Positions 22,871 to 38,634 of a stretch of DNA of 64,000 bases are shown here, one piece after another. The DNA comes from Smittia aterrima. Its lineage: Eukaryota > Arthropoda > Insecta > Diptera > Chironomidae. The notes beneath the pieces were generated by a model. The model saw only the letters and a program-made list of their open reading frames with translations, was not told the origin of the DNA and did not search any database. Position numbers and translations under genes: made by a program. Within the stretch, counting starts at the first letter, position 1. Every line of letters begins with the position of its first letter. Where the stretch lies: positions 14,539,537-14,603,536 of the forward strand of contig CP093829.1 in the NCBI GenBank assembly GCA_033063855.1, written 5' to 3'.

Positions 22871-25800
22871 CTGCAAATGGAAAAATAAAATTATTGTCAA
22901 TTGTCATACAACTTCATCGTAAATTATTGAACCCTTTCAGTGTTTAGAATTAAATTAAATAACCAATGAAGCGAATTGTTGAAATTTATTCATGGTATTC
23001 ATCAGTTGCACAACATCTGGTTCTTCCTTCGCAGGAATTTCTCGAGAATATTTTTAGGAAACAATGCAAGGAGATTGAAATATTCCTTCAAGATGCTAAA
23101 ACGAGAATGACGCATGGTGTTTTACCACATTCGCTGTCTTCGTGAGAAGAACAAATTGCAGCAAAGAAGTAAAGACAAGTTTTTTCAATTTCATTTTAGC
23201 GCTTGCACTGATTGATAAGCTGATATTGTCCCGCGGAGCAAATGAAACTTATGGTTTATTTATCGATCAAGCTCTCGAGGCTCTCATTGAGATTCTTTTA
23301 ATGTTCTTTCGCTTTACACGACGCACAACAAAAATAAATTTATTTTTACATTTTTTGATAACGACTCTGAGTCTTATCACGTAGCGTTGAAAAAGTAATT
23401 AATTCTTCCCTCACAGACAGAATTTGTTTATTCTTTTGCGCTCAGCGCCTCTGTCTGTTTGCTTCATTGAAATTTCATTATCATCATCACATGATCATTT
23501 TAATTACAACAAGTGAACTTCAGATTCGGAAGCATTGAACTTTAAGAAAAGCAGGAAGCAATTTCGAGAATTGAATTCCTTTCAATGAATTCCTCATCAG
23601 GCCAAAAAAAATATTAAACAAGCAACTTCGCACTTTCTTTTCCTTTTTTGCAAAAATTATGTTTGAATTTTAAAAACTTTTTTTGGGATACTTTGTCTGT
23701 TGGAGTGGTAGCAAGTGTTTGATCAAGTGCAGATCTTTAATTAGATCACTGTCTTAAACAGAGGTTTTTGACTATTCAAAGTTTATTTGAAATTTTTAAT
23801 TAGGACTACCCTGCAAAGATTTTTCTCGCATTGACATAATTAAATTAAGTATGAGTTTTCTTTTTCTGCTATTGCTCTGCATTTTAATGCACTTAAATAT
23901 TTCTTTCGTCCGTCTCGAATTTCGTATTCAGATGCAATGTTTAATTATGGGAAAACATCTCAAGCATCCCGAGACCGGTTTGAGACTTCTTGTTTTCTCA
24001 TCAGGTGATGAGTGAACAGATCTCAAGCAGGAAACATTGCTCGACACGCAATTCAATTTCACGATCAAGTTGATTTCTTTTAAATCTGTTTAAGCTTCAA
24101 TCTCGACAATATTTATTATCGTCGATGACAGCAAATTGAATGTTGATTAATCAGAATAAATTGACTGAAATCATCATTCAATCCATTTCGCGGATGATTT
24201 ACTTTCGTCTGCTTATAGAGAAATGATTTCTCATTGAAGTCAATACTTTCCCTAACTCGTAAATCAAAAGCGCATTGCAGCAGACTGTTCAGTTGCGAAA
24301 CGATTAAAGTGAATTCTCGATAAGTCGTCAACGATTTGGTTGAAAGCAGAACATTTCTCAATCATGATTTAACATTCACGGAGTGTAATTGTTGGCGAGA
24401 CCTACGGAAGTTTGCTTATTGAAGAAAATAATCAGTTTTTGACCAACTCATTTCTACTAATTGTTCAGTTGCGTAATTGCAAAGCTAATCACGATCTATC
24501 GAAACATGTGTCAAATGCAGGTAGAGCTTCGAGAATTATATTTCATTTCTCGAATTTAATCGAAAACTTTTCAGCAACCGACAAACCGTAAAACGGTTTT
24601 TGATTTTAATCAAAATGATAAAAGATTCGATTTGTGTCGTTGACGCATCAGTTATTGTCGTAGGCTTGGCATGAATGCGTGCATTTCGTAATTTTGTAAA
24701 TAAAGCCAAGAATTAGTTTTGATTTTTCAATTAGTAACAACACGTTGTGAGGAAATTTCTCAAACAACTTAATTTGAAGTGAGGCACGTGAACCTGTTTC
24801 AAGATCATGATCATGTGGACTTAAATTGAATGTCACATTAAATTATGGCTTCATCATCTCAATTCTTCACTTTCTGTGATGAGTGGAAATTTCACGTTGA
24901 GATGAGCCGACAATTATTTGAGCAGCCATTAAATGATTTTCTCTGTTGCTTTCGGCTTCCGGCGCATATGATGGGGGACAAGCACACGCCAAACCTCAAC
25001 AAATGGAAACTTTAAATCTCATACATAAGTCAAACATTTTTGATAACCTTTGTTTGAATCAGATCTGACAAGCGACTCACAATAAAATCTTCAAAGTTAT
25101 TTTTTGTTCTTCTTTCATTCAGATAGAAGTTTAAAGAGCTGAAAAAATATTTGCTTGTTCCGCCGACAAACTCAAACGTTCTCGTTGAAGTGCACGGCAC
25201 TGTACGATTATGAAACTCACGGTGGACAATTGATTTACGAGCGGAACAAGTTCATTTCGAATGGGTCAACAATAACAAACGTAAATGCATACGTTTGCAT
25301 GGCTTTAAGAGAGAAATATTTTCATTGCAAACACTTGAGACGACTTCAGGGAGCTATTAGGAGACATTTATTTTGACGACAAGAAGAGAAGCTGGCGCTG
25401 ATCACAAACCATAAAAATCACTTTAAAATTGGATATTCAACAACTCAGCACAAATCTCGTGAATGAAAACCTCCGCCTGATGCATTTATAGACATTTTTC
25501 GTTTTCTTTCTCTCTCTCCCAGTCTCGTGTAAACATTTTATTCGACAAATCTCTCTCTGCCTATCATTTTATGTGACACTTGAATTGAAGAAAAATTTTC
25601 TTTCATTTTTGAAATCGTTGACGTCTTTCTCTCCATAGGCAGCGCCTCGTATAAATTTCCATAAATTTTCTCCCAATGAAGTTCTAATTTGAAGCAATAG
25701 GAGGTAAATTGTCATACCCAACGATCACAATGTCCATAATGAACTTGAAAGTGAATTCCGAAACAATGAACGTTCGAAGTCGCGCGATCGTTTTAAAAAT

Positions 25801-28800
25801 GAAGTGAGCTTCACGCACGCTTAATTATTCACAATTAATGTTAATGATCCGTAAAAGTTTTATGATGCTTAAACAGAAATATTAATAAATATGATTGAAC
25901 TATGATTGTATCATAAAGCTAATTACTGTTGGTTCAAAAACATTTGAGGAGTAGTGAAGTTTGAATGAGTCAAAAAAGAAACGAACAAAAATACTTCGAC
26001 GCTGATCTCGAGTAAACATTCACCTCGAACTTGATTCCTTCTCCGCGCATTCATTATTCAATTTGAGATAAAGCATTAAAAAGTGTTTTACGGCTTGTTC
26101 TAACGTCTTTCGCTGCTGTTTATTACTTTCCGTCGGCGGAAAACTTCTCACTTTCAAATTCTCTTTATTGCTCTTCGATTGTCTCTCGCCCAGGTCTGGC
26201 GGACAAATGCGGTGTGGGCCGATTTGTCTGTTGATGTTTAGATGTTAATCGCACAAATTATTTTAAATGTCAAATCCATGATAGTGAAAGAAGAGGCGCT
26301 GAAATATGCGAGACGGGAACAATTTTATTTGACATGCGAGCAAGCAAAATATTTTTCACGGCCTTCTTTCAATACTGAGTTCAATGACGGGGCAGCTTTT
26401 CAACTTATAATTAACACGATGTGATATACTCTCAAGTAAAGTGATTAAAGTTTGATCAATGACATGAGCAACAAAGTAATTCATCAATTAAATAAATCTG
26501 CTGGCGATAGCGAAATATGGAAAAAAATGTAGTTGAAATTTGTAGAAATGAAGTACAAATGTAAGTCTGCTGTCATGAGATGAATCCATTAAATTGGCAT
26601 TAAAGTGAATGGTTCATTGCAACACTTTTATTGCGAAAAACTAGAATTTGTTAATTCGCAATCGTCGTCATTAACGTCGGCAATCGGCAACATTCATCAT
26701 CATTAGTTTCGCGTCTTCAATTGCAAAGCCTCCGGTGCAAACGGCTTAATGATAAAGAATGCTTTAAATATAGAAAACTTTCCACTTTTCTGCATCATTT
26801 TAATTTATTTTAATGTTTCTGCCTTTCAATCTTCTTAGTTCCCCTTTGGATTTTTGCAATAATTTTTAATTAATCAAGAAATGGAATGTAACAGAATTTA
26901 TTTTGTTTCGACATGACTGGACTGAATGACTTTCAGTAAGTGAAGCGGGATTTCCAGTTTCATGATGAAAGAGAACGGATCTCAAAGTAGTGTGGAGAAG
27001 GAACTTGCTGAGCTTCCTTAAATAAATTGTAGCCTTCACCTGCTAAATTGAAAACAAATGACTCAAAGCGTTTTATTGACATTTGTCTGCTAAAGTTCAT
27101 GTTTACAGTAAAACATTTACTCAAATCTCGGGAGGGAGAATGACGCATTTAGATGACGAGATCTCGTGCAAGAAAACGAAATATTTTTCCACCTTCACAA
27201 TCATTAACTGTGCCAATCAAATAAGAAATAATCACGCAAAGTAATCTCATCCCACACGAACCGCAATTTCGATCAGATCGGGAGAGAAAATTGTTTCTGA
27301 TTTAGATAAGTCAAAGATCAGTTCATTACACTGATCGTAATTCATTCGAAATGGACTGAAACATTCCAGACAAAAACCAGACGAAATGGGAAATATGGTC
27401 AGCAAAGTTATTTATAGCTCTCGACATCACAGAGGCAGACACTCATTAATAATTAATTCTTTCAGCATTGATTTATTGATTAGCAGATTAAGTTTGAGCC
27501 ATTTCAATGTCACAGAGAATTGCTTGAGACAAACAGCTGTAAACTGATCTTTTAGCTGATGAGGCTTCGTCTTAAGAAGCCTCAAGTTCGAGAAATCAAT
27601 TGAACAAAACGAATCGAATTGCGTGAGGATTGCAGACATGCAGTCGAAGGTTTTGCAAGAATTCGCTCTCAAGCTGACTTTGAGAAACTATTTTCACTTT
27701 CTCGTGCCAAAGCGAAGAGAGAAGACAAACTTTTTCTATTTTCTTTGCTTGCCAGATTGTCAGGGTCGAGATTTCTCTGTCTAAGAGGAAATCGAGTCAG
27801 CTGATGAGCGATGTTTATATAAAAACTGCTACACTTGACATCTAAGACTTAATTTGCAAAATATTTGAGTTTCCCCCTCATCTCGACATGATTTTGTAAA
27901 CTTTCAAGATGAAAAACCCAAACAGCGGAGAGTGATTCAGAAATCCTCGAAGCAAAATAAAGTTAATTCCCAAATGTGTTTACGTCTGTCAAAGTGGGAT
28001 TTTCCTTGGTAAAAAAATCTTATGATTAAGTTTATTTAAAAGCTGACACAGTTTCTTTTTATTCAAAGTCAGCGTCAGATGATCGAAGAACTCAACTTTT
28101 AATTGCACGAACAAACAGACAATGGTTTTCAAAACGATTTCATTTCAAAACATGACGAGTGCTAACTGCATCATCGATGTCTGTTAACACTTTGCTTGCA
28201 CATTAAGAAATTTTGAGCATGAAAAAACTTGAGACTTTGCTAACGATGTTGTCAATTATCTTTTGCTTTCTTTTCTGACACATTTCCATGCAGCCTGCTT
28301 TCAAGTGTTTTGCGCCTTTTAAAAGTTCAAGTCTTATCTTTTGTTGGTTTATTATCACAATTCTGTGTCTGCCATAAATTGCAATGCGTTCACAATTCCC
28401 TTTGGCTGAATCACATTCGCCCACACGAATCACGATAAGCTTTAATTAAGAAAGCAAAGATGAAAATGTTTGCGATGAATTAGCATATCAGCTAATAAAA
28501 TGATCAACGGAAAGTTGTTGAGCCTGAAATTCTTCACTCTAATCATACAAGGCAATGAAAGCTGTTTGACGAATCGCTTGCAGTTTTCATGCAAATCGAT
28601 TCTCAACAATTAACGGTTTAACGCTACGAGAGCTAATTCATTTTGACTTCACTTCCCTAAACAACTTGCGTTACCAGTTCAATAACACGCGAAGAAATTA
28701 AAATTGCAAGAATATTTCAACGAGCAGTTATTTCATGAACACAGCTTGCTTGGTAAATGAAAAATTATGCAACAACGAACTTTGGCGTGGGCTTGAGAAG

Positions 28801-31489
28801 TGATGTGAGCTCTCCACACTTTCAATTCGTGAAATCTAAAACAAAAAAGAATCGGCGCTGTCTTAATTCGCAATTTGCTTCAAGGTCAGGTGTCCACTTT
28901 ATCATTCGCTCAAAACTGTGTTTCCACAAATTGCTCAAACGACGAATCTTTTCGTTTTCAACCAGAAAAAAAAACGCTTCGTTCAGAAAAAATCTTTTGG
29001 GATTTCTTAATCTCTCTCCTCGTGTGTTTGAGTAATGATTTCTGCTATTTATTTAACCGCGGATAATTAAGTGTGCGAATCAGTTCCATTGATTTAAATC
29101 TGACTTCTTTGAATCACTCAAAGAGAAGCAACGGCTTGAGTTATGCAATCGACTCTATGATCTAACACTATCGCGTGATTTATCCGGGAGATCTTAATTC
29201 GGAGAAGTCTTCAAAATCATCTTTACCAACCCTCGAGCTAGTTGCATGCAAGAAAATAATTGTGACAAATCACTGCGGCAAGAGTGACTTTGAACTTTTT
29301 TTTAATTCGGCGAGAAATTAGTTTCATGGCCTTCCTCATACAAAGTTGCGCACGTAATTCATTGAAAATGTTCAGTTGTGGAAATCATCAGAGCACAATT
29401 TGCCAATCGCCAACCGGTAAGAGTGGGCATTTGAAAAGTGAAAAGAGTGATCGTCGTAGACTCACAATTACTTTCGATTTTCAATTATTCGGCAGCGGAG
29501 AGCGAGAAAAAAAAATCTTCAAACGGCAAAGCTGTGAAAGAAGTTGAAACCCATCGCGTCACGGACTAATGACGTCAACTGATTTAGTCGTTTGCAGTGT
29601 TGATGTTAAACATTCGGAGACGAAAGCAACGAAAACATTGCTCAGATCAATCTTTGCAGAACAAATTACTTAACTTCGGTCTCATGAAGTCACATTTTTG
29701 AATCAAACTTGTGATATCACTTCTTGGTTTACTGATAAGATAACAACCAAAAACCGATAATTTCGGTTGAAATTGGATTTTTTTTTGTGAGTTTCTCATG
29801 AAATTTTGTTTCGTAGGAGCTGACGTAATTTTTGGCAGAATATTTATCTCACCTCAATCTTAAAACTTAGAATTAGCAATCAACTTTGTTTATGTAACTC
29901 ACTTTTTTTTTGAGTTTTATTCTTTGCTCTACTAATCGATTAGCTTGTGCAAATCTTCACTTTAAACAGTTTTTGACCTTCTTGGAAAATGTTCAAGTTC
30001 ACAAAAATTCACAACTCGCTCATCCAAATAATGTCGTCTCTACCACACCCCAAAGAACTCTGAAAACGCGTTCAAAAAATGGCTTTCGCGGTTGCTTGCT
30101 TTCGTTATCAATTCCGTTATCAAATTACCAAACTTACTCGAAAATTTAATTGAAAAACTTGTCTCGCTGCGGTTCTGCAAACTTCAAATCAAAATTTCTC
30201 ACGTTAGACTTGCAACGAATGAACTTCTCTTTAAACTGTTCTGTTCAAACTCGAGAATATTGCGCTGAAAATCATGATTTCATGAGTCGTTTCAAACGGC
30301 AAGCGTGTTGAATATCTTATCTCTTCCTTCTCTTATCGGTTGAAGGTTTGAATATGTTTGCGTTGCTTCTTTTACTAAACAAACACACTCTCTCATTGCT
30401 TTTAGTCGTCGAAACAGTGACAAATCACAAGAAAATTGTCACTAAACGATTGGAGTTTGACGCATTTTATGATTCAAACGAAATTTGTTTTCTGAGAAGT
30501 TGTGAGCACCTTCCCTTTAAGTCAACTCAAGAAATTATACCAAAAAAGAAAAATTAAAATTGAAAGCGATGCAAATCTGTTTGGGCGGAATCAACCGCAA
30601 AAATGTCTAAAACAGGAAATCGAGAGAAAGATTATCGTTTTATTGATCTGAGATCAGCCACAAGAACGAATGATCTCATTCGTTATTTCACGATGAAATT
30701 GCGAAAATAACTAAATATCTCCACATTTTTATTGTGTCACTGGTTGAATGAAGCATGACCGCCAAGCGGAGAGAACATTATTTGCACGCATTAGTGCTCT
30801 CTCGAAATTTACCAATTATTTACTTATTGAGGTAAAAGCAAACAAAAGACTACGGCGAAATGCGAACATTCCTTTGAAATTACAGGGTGGTCCGTGCGCT
30901 GACACATGCAATTTACTTTTTGGTTGTAAAAACGACGCAAAACTTCGCATTCGATGTTCGCAATTTTGTTTTTACAGTTTCGCTGTCGGTGATTGCATGC
31001 GCGATCAGATTAGATTCATTTAATTTTTAAATTTGCGCTGTCGCTTTGAATCTGAATGGGGGAGAGATATGATAGTGAAAGGGAAGTTGCATAAAACGAC
31101 GAATTAATTGATATCAAGTGACCTTCATCTTGAACTTGATATGCTGTTATCTTCATCATGAAACTATGAGGCGGAACTTTTGATTATTTTTCTGCTCGGC
31201 ATTGAAAAATATTTAAAATTATTTGCTACAGATAAACACTGGAAGATCTAATCTTAAGCGATATTATCGCCGCGATACTCATTACCTAAGTAGACATATA
31301 CATTGTTAAAGCAAATATAATTATCTTAAAGCATAACAAAGCCCTAAAAGTGGAAATAAATCACTCGATTACGAGTTTTTCTAGTTCCGAGAATTTCTGA
31401 AATCTCATGAATTCAAATTTAGAGTTTGTGAATCAACTTCTTGAGTTTTTATTGGATTAGATTATCATCGACTTGGCATTGAAGACAAA

Positions 31490-31501
31490 CGAGGCGCCTC
31501 G
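31490..31501. repeat. Perfect palindrome CGAGGCGCCTCG
   Basis: This is a 12-bp palindrome in the AT-rich gap. Its right half (GGCGCCTCGA) recurs exactly at about 32818-32827, and GCGCCTCG again at about 25642-25649. Function is unknown. Confidence 0.45.
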
Positions 31502-34500
31502 ACCCGAAAGCGAGTGTTAAGTTTCGTGGTGATTTTAATATTCAAATCATTTCATCGGAAACTCGCGTTCAGATTGTCCCAAAAATATTATCAAAGACTA
31601 ACTATTCTCGCCGCTTCGAGTCTATTTTTGAGCGACACACCGCACAAAGTGGATAACATTAATATTCGCCGGCATTCGCTTACTCACACTTACAGCTCAT
31701 TCAACAGAAATTGCGTAATCGCGGCGTTTTGAAAGATTTGTAAGAAGAATTCGCTAATTAGCAACGAATTGCTAATGCAACCAACATCTACAGAGTCTCA
31801 CATGATGTGAGTCAAATCACGCAACACAATACGTCGTTCAGATTTGAGTTTAATGTTCTCTTGTTAATTGGGCGTTACTTAGCTAAACACTCAAGCTCGA
31901 TCTGGCCTAAGTCATAATGGAAACTTTCATTGATTAACTGCTGAATCACTTTGACATATATTTCTTGGGTTTATTGATTTCTTAAGGCCGTAGCAGATTT
32001 GTTTTGACACAATTGAACATGAGACGTGCGCAGACGAAACTAGAGCTGATCTCAAACGAGTCTAATTGCGAGATAAATTGCAGCATATCGTTGCACAATA
32101 ATGTGGTTACCGCAAATTAGTTCAAATTTTGTAAAATGTGGCGAAGAACGTTAATTGTTAGCAAGTTTCTTAAGCGGAAAATTGAGTTAGACCACACTTG
32201 ATGCTGATTGAGTGACTCACAATAATCAAGAGAGACGTTAAATCGAAGTTGATTTTATGATGTGTTCTATCAACTTCCTCATTAACAGTGAAACAATTGC
32301 AAGAAGCTTTTAAATGCTCAATTAATTTATTGCAATTAAGATTGCTCTCCGATAAATAACGCAATTTTTTTCCTCAGAGAGATTTTCTCATGTGAACGTT
32401 TGATCAACTTTTTGAAGTACTTGAAATAAAAAAAAGTTACAGTTACTCTGGAGAAATAATTACTTTGTGTTTTAAACTTTCAAGGTTTTTGAACATTTCT
32501 GTACAGTGAGGTTAACATCTGTGACCTTTTGACCTGTTTTTTGTTGTTGCTGTAAAAATTATAGAAACACAAAATGTTTTTGTCATCAAACCTCAGCGTG
32601 AAACTTAATATTTCTTAATTGAGACGCAAGAAAAGACTTCAATCAACAACTTGATCGTTCACACTTGTCTCTAATTGGGTTGCACGATGTAATCATCAGA
32701 CATCCTCACAATTACGTCAAATCGATCGGGACTTGATATTGAGACGTGATCATGCAAAGTCAATCTCAGTAACCTATAATTAATTTATCATCATCACTCG
32801 AGTTGGTTAAAGATTCGGCGCCTCGAGCAAGTCAACGATCTCTTTCAGCATTAACCTTCTAGCTCAATCGTAAATTGCCTTCACTTAGGTGACAACTTGT
32901 GTTTAAGTTTGAAAATAAACTCGTGTTTCCGATTAAAAGCATTTTATGCTCTTTTCATCAAAAACTAAAAATAGACGAGACAAATATTCATGATCGAAAG
33001 GGGGTTCGAGATGTTCTTATAGACTTATTTTCAATTAGTACTCCGTATGATTTATGTGTGAAACGATTTTCTTTTTCGATCTGCACTTAGAGCAGTCTCT
33101 TCACGCTTATGATTTATCATCCATGGAAATCAACCGCCATAGGGAGAGTCTCGTGGAAATTGTTTTTGGTTTAAGATTCAACGTGGATCAGACAAAAAAA
33201 AATGATTTCACTGGTGCATGAAACATTTACGTCTGTCAGAATGTTACATAAAAAAAATTAATAAGCAGCTGTTAACATCGGCGATCGCAGTCTGACGTTT
33301 GAACGGGATCTTTTGGCAGCTACTGTTAAAGTTCTGGATTTTAATTGCAGGCAAATGACATATGAATCGCTCAGAAGAGAATGATAAGCCCAAAAGAAGC
33401 GGTACCGCTATGATCGCTTGAATCTCTTTTGCAATCTGCAAACGCTTAAGAAAACTCGAATTCTGAGAAGTTGATTTTAGCGAGAAGAAACTATTTTTCA
33501 TTAACATCTGCATGCGATTTATATTTCTTCCTTGTCCTACAGTTCTCGTTTAAAATACTGAAAAAATCTTCTTTTCATGATTTTAGCGGCGACATGATTG
33601 CAGTTTCTCACTCAACACTGACGAACTCAACAAATAATAATTAAAATCTCGCAATAAAAAGTTGGTGTGGAGATCCTACAATTAAAGGCAAGAAATCAGT
33701 TTTTCTCGCTTTAACTCGGTTTTAATCGATTTAGTGAAAATGACCTTGAGCTCGTAATCTCTCTCGTGAATAACAGATTTATAAAGTCAAACAAACTTCA
33801 TCATTGACTCTCAATCTCTGTATAAACAAATAATTTCTCGTCATTGTCTTCCTCCATGTCATTGAAAAGTAACGAATGAAGTGCGTTTATAGATCATTAA
33901 AGTCCGATTATGCCTTATCAGCAAAAAGCATAACTCATGACACTTGCCCAGCTGATAAAGTTGAAAGAATTCTTCGGAAAAAGTCTCGACATGGCTTTTC
34001 GACGGAAACGTTCAACGAAATAGAGATAGTGCACTTAATTCATTTCCATTTTCTGTGTCGAGAACTTTGTTAAATCGTTGAAAAAAGAAGAAGAAGGAGA
34101 GGACTGGGATTGCCGATGCTGACAAAATCTGAATACAATGGTTGCTATAAACAGCCGCTTAGTGTGATGAGACAGCAGGGCAATTCGCTTTGGTTCTTCT
34201 GTGGTAAATGCACAAAAAAAATCAAATAGCAGCTCAATGTGACTTCGTAAAAGGCATTTTTCGCTGCTAGCTTCATCTTCATTTAATTCTTGCTCGTTAG
34301 ATTGGTTAACGTTCTTCACAAGACACATTTTATTAAGATACACAAGATCTTTTCTAATTCATATTGACATGCCCACAAAAAGACACAACTTTTATTTCTG
34401 GCGAAAAAAGCCTTTAAAAAGCGAATTTCTGGTTTTTCATTAGCGCGAAGGCGTCGTCGATCTTTTTCTTCCTCAAATGCTTCGACTCGGTAAAATTAGA

Positions 34501-37500
34501 ATGAAATTTTATTTTTCTCGAACGACTTCTCGAAGCTTCGACTGAGATTGTTTTTTTGTTCAATTTATCAAAACGACAGCAAATAAATTTCGAGTTTTGC
34601 AAATAAAAAAAACTTGCTCCGAATGAATCGAAAGGTTAAAAGGCGTGCGTGTTTGATAATCTGCAATTTCTCTTCGCTGCTGCTTCTCTTACTACTGACT
34701 TGCAGTTGCGTTGAAACGAATGTGAAATAATCCATTTTTGGGTAGGACAACAAAGATGGACAAATAAGAGGTTTCTTGATCACTTTGCCTCCGCTTTCAT
34801 GTTCAAACTTAACCTGTGGACGTTTCACGCTGCACATGTGAACCTCGTTACTTATTTATCATACAAAGTTGTTTCGAAAGTCAAGTTTATTATCATCGTT
34901 GCACTTGTTTTTAGAGGTTGTACGACACAAGACGATCAAACGATCCTCGACAGAGCATCAACCCAAAAATATCCGGCATTACATCACTCACATGGAAAAT
35001 CCAATTAAACGAAACGTTTTAAAGATTTATGAATTTCCTATGCGTCACTTTTACTCTTCACGATCAGAATTTGTTTTGTTAATGAATATTCAGTTCGCGC
35101 ACAAGACACAAAACATGTTAATTCTGATATTTCCCTTACAGCTTTTTAGAAATTCCCCTTGCGTGTCTTCGTCTTCTCTATTTTCTCACTGAGAATTTAC
35201 TTAACAAATTCTTAAACATTCGTCTTTTCACCGCAGCATGTGATGCGACTGTAGTTAATCAAAAAGCAAATGAACATTGTTAACGGTCTATTGACAGATT
35301 AAACGACAGAGGGACCTAAACGGATCGACACGAGATCTTGTAATTTTAATGGAAATATCCTTTTTCTCAAATGACATTTACAAATCATGCTTTTAAAAAG
35401 AATCTTAATTGTTAGTAATAAATCAAATGCTTAAGAAGAAGTTTCGATAGTAAGGATGAACAATCGGATCTCCCACGCATAATAAATAAAATTTGATAAA
35501 ATTTATATTTACCGAAGAATATTTTTGAATCCAATTCCAAAGGAAGTCACGTAATCTTCTTAACAATTTAAATTTTTTTCTTTACGTCGTTGCTTCAGTT
35601 CACGAAGTCAAATATTTGTGAGACACTTGGATATTTCAATTTTGCTTCCGAATTCAATTCCTGTCAAGCATTCACTTGACTGAATTTAACTTTTCACCTT
35701 TTATCCGCTTAAAATTCAAAATAAACTATTTTTTTCAACTGTGGCGAAAACAAGATTTGCCAGCTTAATTGAGTTGCTAAAAATAAATCACGAATTCAAT
35801 CTCTCGCCACTTTCCATTCACTTATCAGTTTGAGCTAATTACATCGAGTCTCGATTTGAGTTTCGAAGAAAGTGTCGCGCAATTTGAAAAGAAAAAACTA
35901 CAACACTTGTTGAAATATTCGGGAGAGTCTTTGTAACCAAGACAAAAAGATGATCCGCCGTAGAAATGAACGAAGCGAATTGAAATTGAACTAAGATGTG
36001 AGAATATTTCGTCTTTTTTCTATTCCTCACTTCTCAACAGTTTCTGAATGACTGAACGAGCGGCTTCGTATAAAAATATTTTTTTCTTTTCTCGAACACA
36101 AATTGAAATGAGGGGGAAGCGAAGCGCATTCAGTTTATGAGCAGCTTCGAGACTCATTGATTGTTTTCGCGGCTTCAGCTTGACGTCACGAATAATTCGA
36201 TGCGCGATGATGTTTTTAAGCTGAAGCTAAATTCAGGTAGGACACGTAAGATCTTCAATATTTGCGATTATTGAACTTTGAGTAATTCTTCTTGAAGAGA
36301 TCGCACGTGTAATGTTGCACAGACCTTTTTTTGCTTTAAAAAGCAGTAGCTAAAATCAATGCAGTAAAACAATCGGCGAAAACGCTTGGACACGAGAACG
36401 ATCGTTCAATGCTTCAATCTCATTTTCTCGCTCTCTTCGTTGCTTGGATATTGTTTTTCTTAAGTGCTGTTTTGTGATCGTTAGAATAGAAATTTTCGTC
36501 ATCCCTCAAATCGTTTGACACATAAAAATGTTGAGAATATTTCGCTCTTTGATGTTAACGATGTTGCTCAACATAAAACGAAATTGTTCTGGCACTTTGT
36601 CGAACGAATGAGGAGAGAAATAGCGATAAGCAAAACAAGAAAAAACAGAAGTTTCCATTCAAATGCAGCGCAACACTTAACGCATTCGTCGTTGTTTTCT
36701 TATCGACCTCTTCAACTTAATCAAAACACTTTCAAGTGACGAAATGTGTTTCCTACTTGGAATTCCTACATTTTCTCACTTACTGGCAATTGGAATTTCA
36801 TAACCGGCAAATATTGAAAATGTTTCTGTAACAGTTTAACGAGAAATCGAAGTCTGAAAGGATTTAAGATTATTAAATAAATATTATTACAGGAACATTT
36901 CAATCTCTCAATCATTTAAGATAATCAACTCTAATTGGAGATGCTCGCCTTCAACGATTTCTCGCTTCCTTTCTGTTCAAATCATTTTCTATTTATATTT
37001 CATTCATACTTTCGAAGCAAATTGGATTCTTTTGAAATCTATAAATAAACTTTGCAAGTGAATATTTTTGTTCTTTTATGATGTAACTTTGTTTACATGA
37101 AAATCGCGATGAGGACCGGAAATATTTTAATTTGTTATGATAATTTACTTTTATAGATTGCAGTGGAGATTTTTAAGGAAAATATCGTTCGTTTGTTGAT
37201 CGTTTGAAAGCTTCAAAAAGCACTGAAGAAAGCTCTGAACCTTTCAACAGTTTCACCAAGTTGTTTTCTTGTAAAATTTCTCTCTTGTGCAAACCCTTAT
37301 CCCTTATTAACAATAGAATTGAAATTCCTTCAGAGATACAATTGCATCGACTTTACTCAGAAAAAATAGTCATTTTTTACATTATTTTCCGATAAAATTC
37401 ATGAAAATGTATTAAGAATATCAGACCACCCAACATCTTAGTTAATCACGCAAGTTAAAAACATTGCAGCGAAAGGTCATAACTCATCATTCTTATCAAA

Positions 37501-38634
37501 ATTAAAAAGAAATCGAATAACAAAAATTAAAATTTGTTTTTTACTAATAAAATCGGAGATGATACTGGTTTGAGAAGAAATAATAAAACTTTCTGATTGA
37601 CAACATTAACGCACGAACCTTTCCATCGAAGTCTCTCGCGCTCTGATGATCGCTCTGCTCTCACATTTTTTTCGAGAACCATACAAAACTCGAACAAAAT
37701 CCATTGTCTCGTTTCAACGAAGAGTCAGTTGAGTTTAACATTTTCGCGAGTGATAACGTGTGATCGTGCAACAGGTGTGTTCATGATATAAATTTTATGT
37801 TTGTTTTAGTGTATTGTGCGTCACTACAGAAGTGAGAAAAAAATTGATCGAAATTAAAACGAAAATTGCATCACTTCTGATAAATATTTATCATCTTTCG
37901 CATAATTGGATGCTAATCAGTTCTTTTTTATGGATTACAAATAAGCAGAGAACTACAAAGCTGAGAAGATCGTTTCCATCAAAAAATAAATAAAATTATT
38001 CTTTTTCTTTTGGAAATTGTAAAAACATTTTAAACGTAAGTAACTTTATCTTTGGTATGTTCGTTTCTGATGTGTGTTTAATAGAGAAAAAAAATTAAAC
38101 GTGTGTGGAAGAGGAAAATAAATAATCTGAAAGAAGCGAACAAAAGAAGACGAAAAAGAGTCCAAAACGAGTGAATGTTGACTCGAGACGTTCAAAAGCC
38201 TTTTTGCTCGATCATGACTCAAGTGTGACTTGTTTTTTTTTTGAGGCTCCAGCGACATTCCAGTTCCCACTTTCGGGAACAAGAGTTGATTGAAAGATAT
38301 CGCTTGAGTTTTCTCTTGTCTTCACAACTTCAATTCCGTTATCGTCTCTCATCCACTAAAAAGCAAATCAAAATCATTTCAATGGTGCAATATCTCAGAA
38401 CAAACAAAATATTTGTCTCTTAACTGTTCATTTTGACCTTTTTCCGAAATGCCAGGCGACACATGGAAAATTCATTTCTGTCTGATATTTGTCGCTAGCT
38501 GTCGTATCTTCTCAAACAAGCGATTAATTTGTGGGCGGTTTTTGATAAAACTGAATTAATATTCCAGATCAATACGCGCACGACACACTTACGGATTGAC
38601 AAGTAATCACGATCATTTTCCTGTGGTTTTCCAA

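Noticed and set aside
27813..27822. TATATAAAA as a promoter
   Set aside because: No initiator is at the right distance and no gene or exon follows. Such strings are common in AT-rich DNA.
30748..31023. Cys-rich 91-codon open frame resembling a small secreted peptide
   Set aside because: It has no signal peptide at the start, the cysteine spacing fits no family I know, and there is no promoter or poly(A) context. Probably a chance frame.
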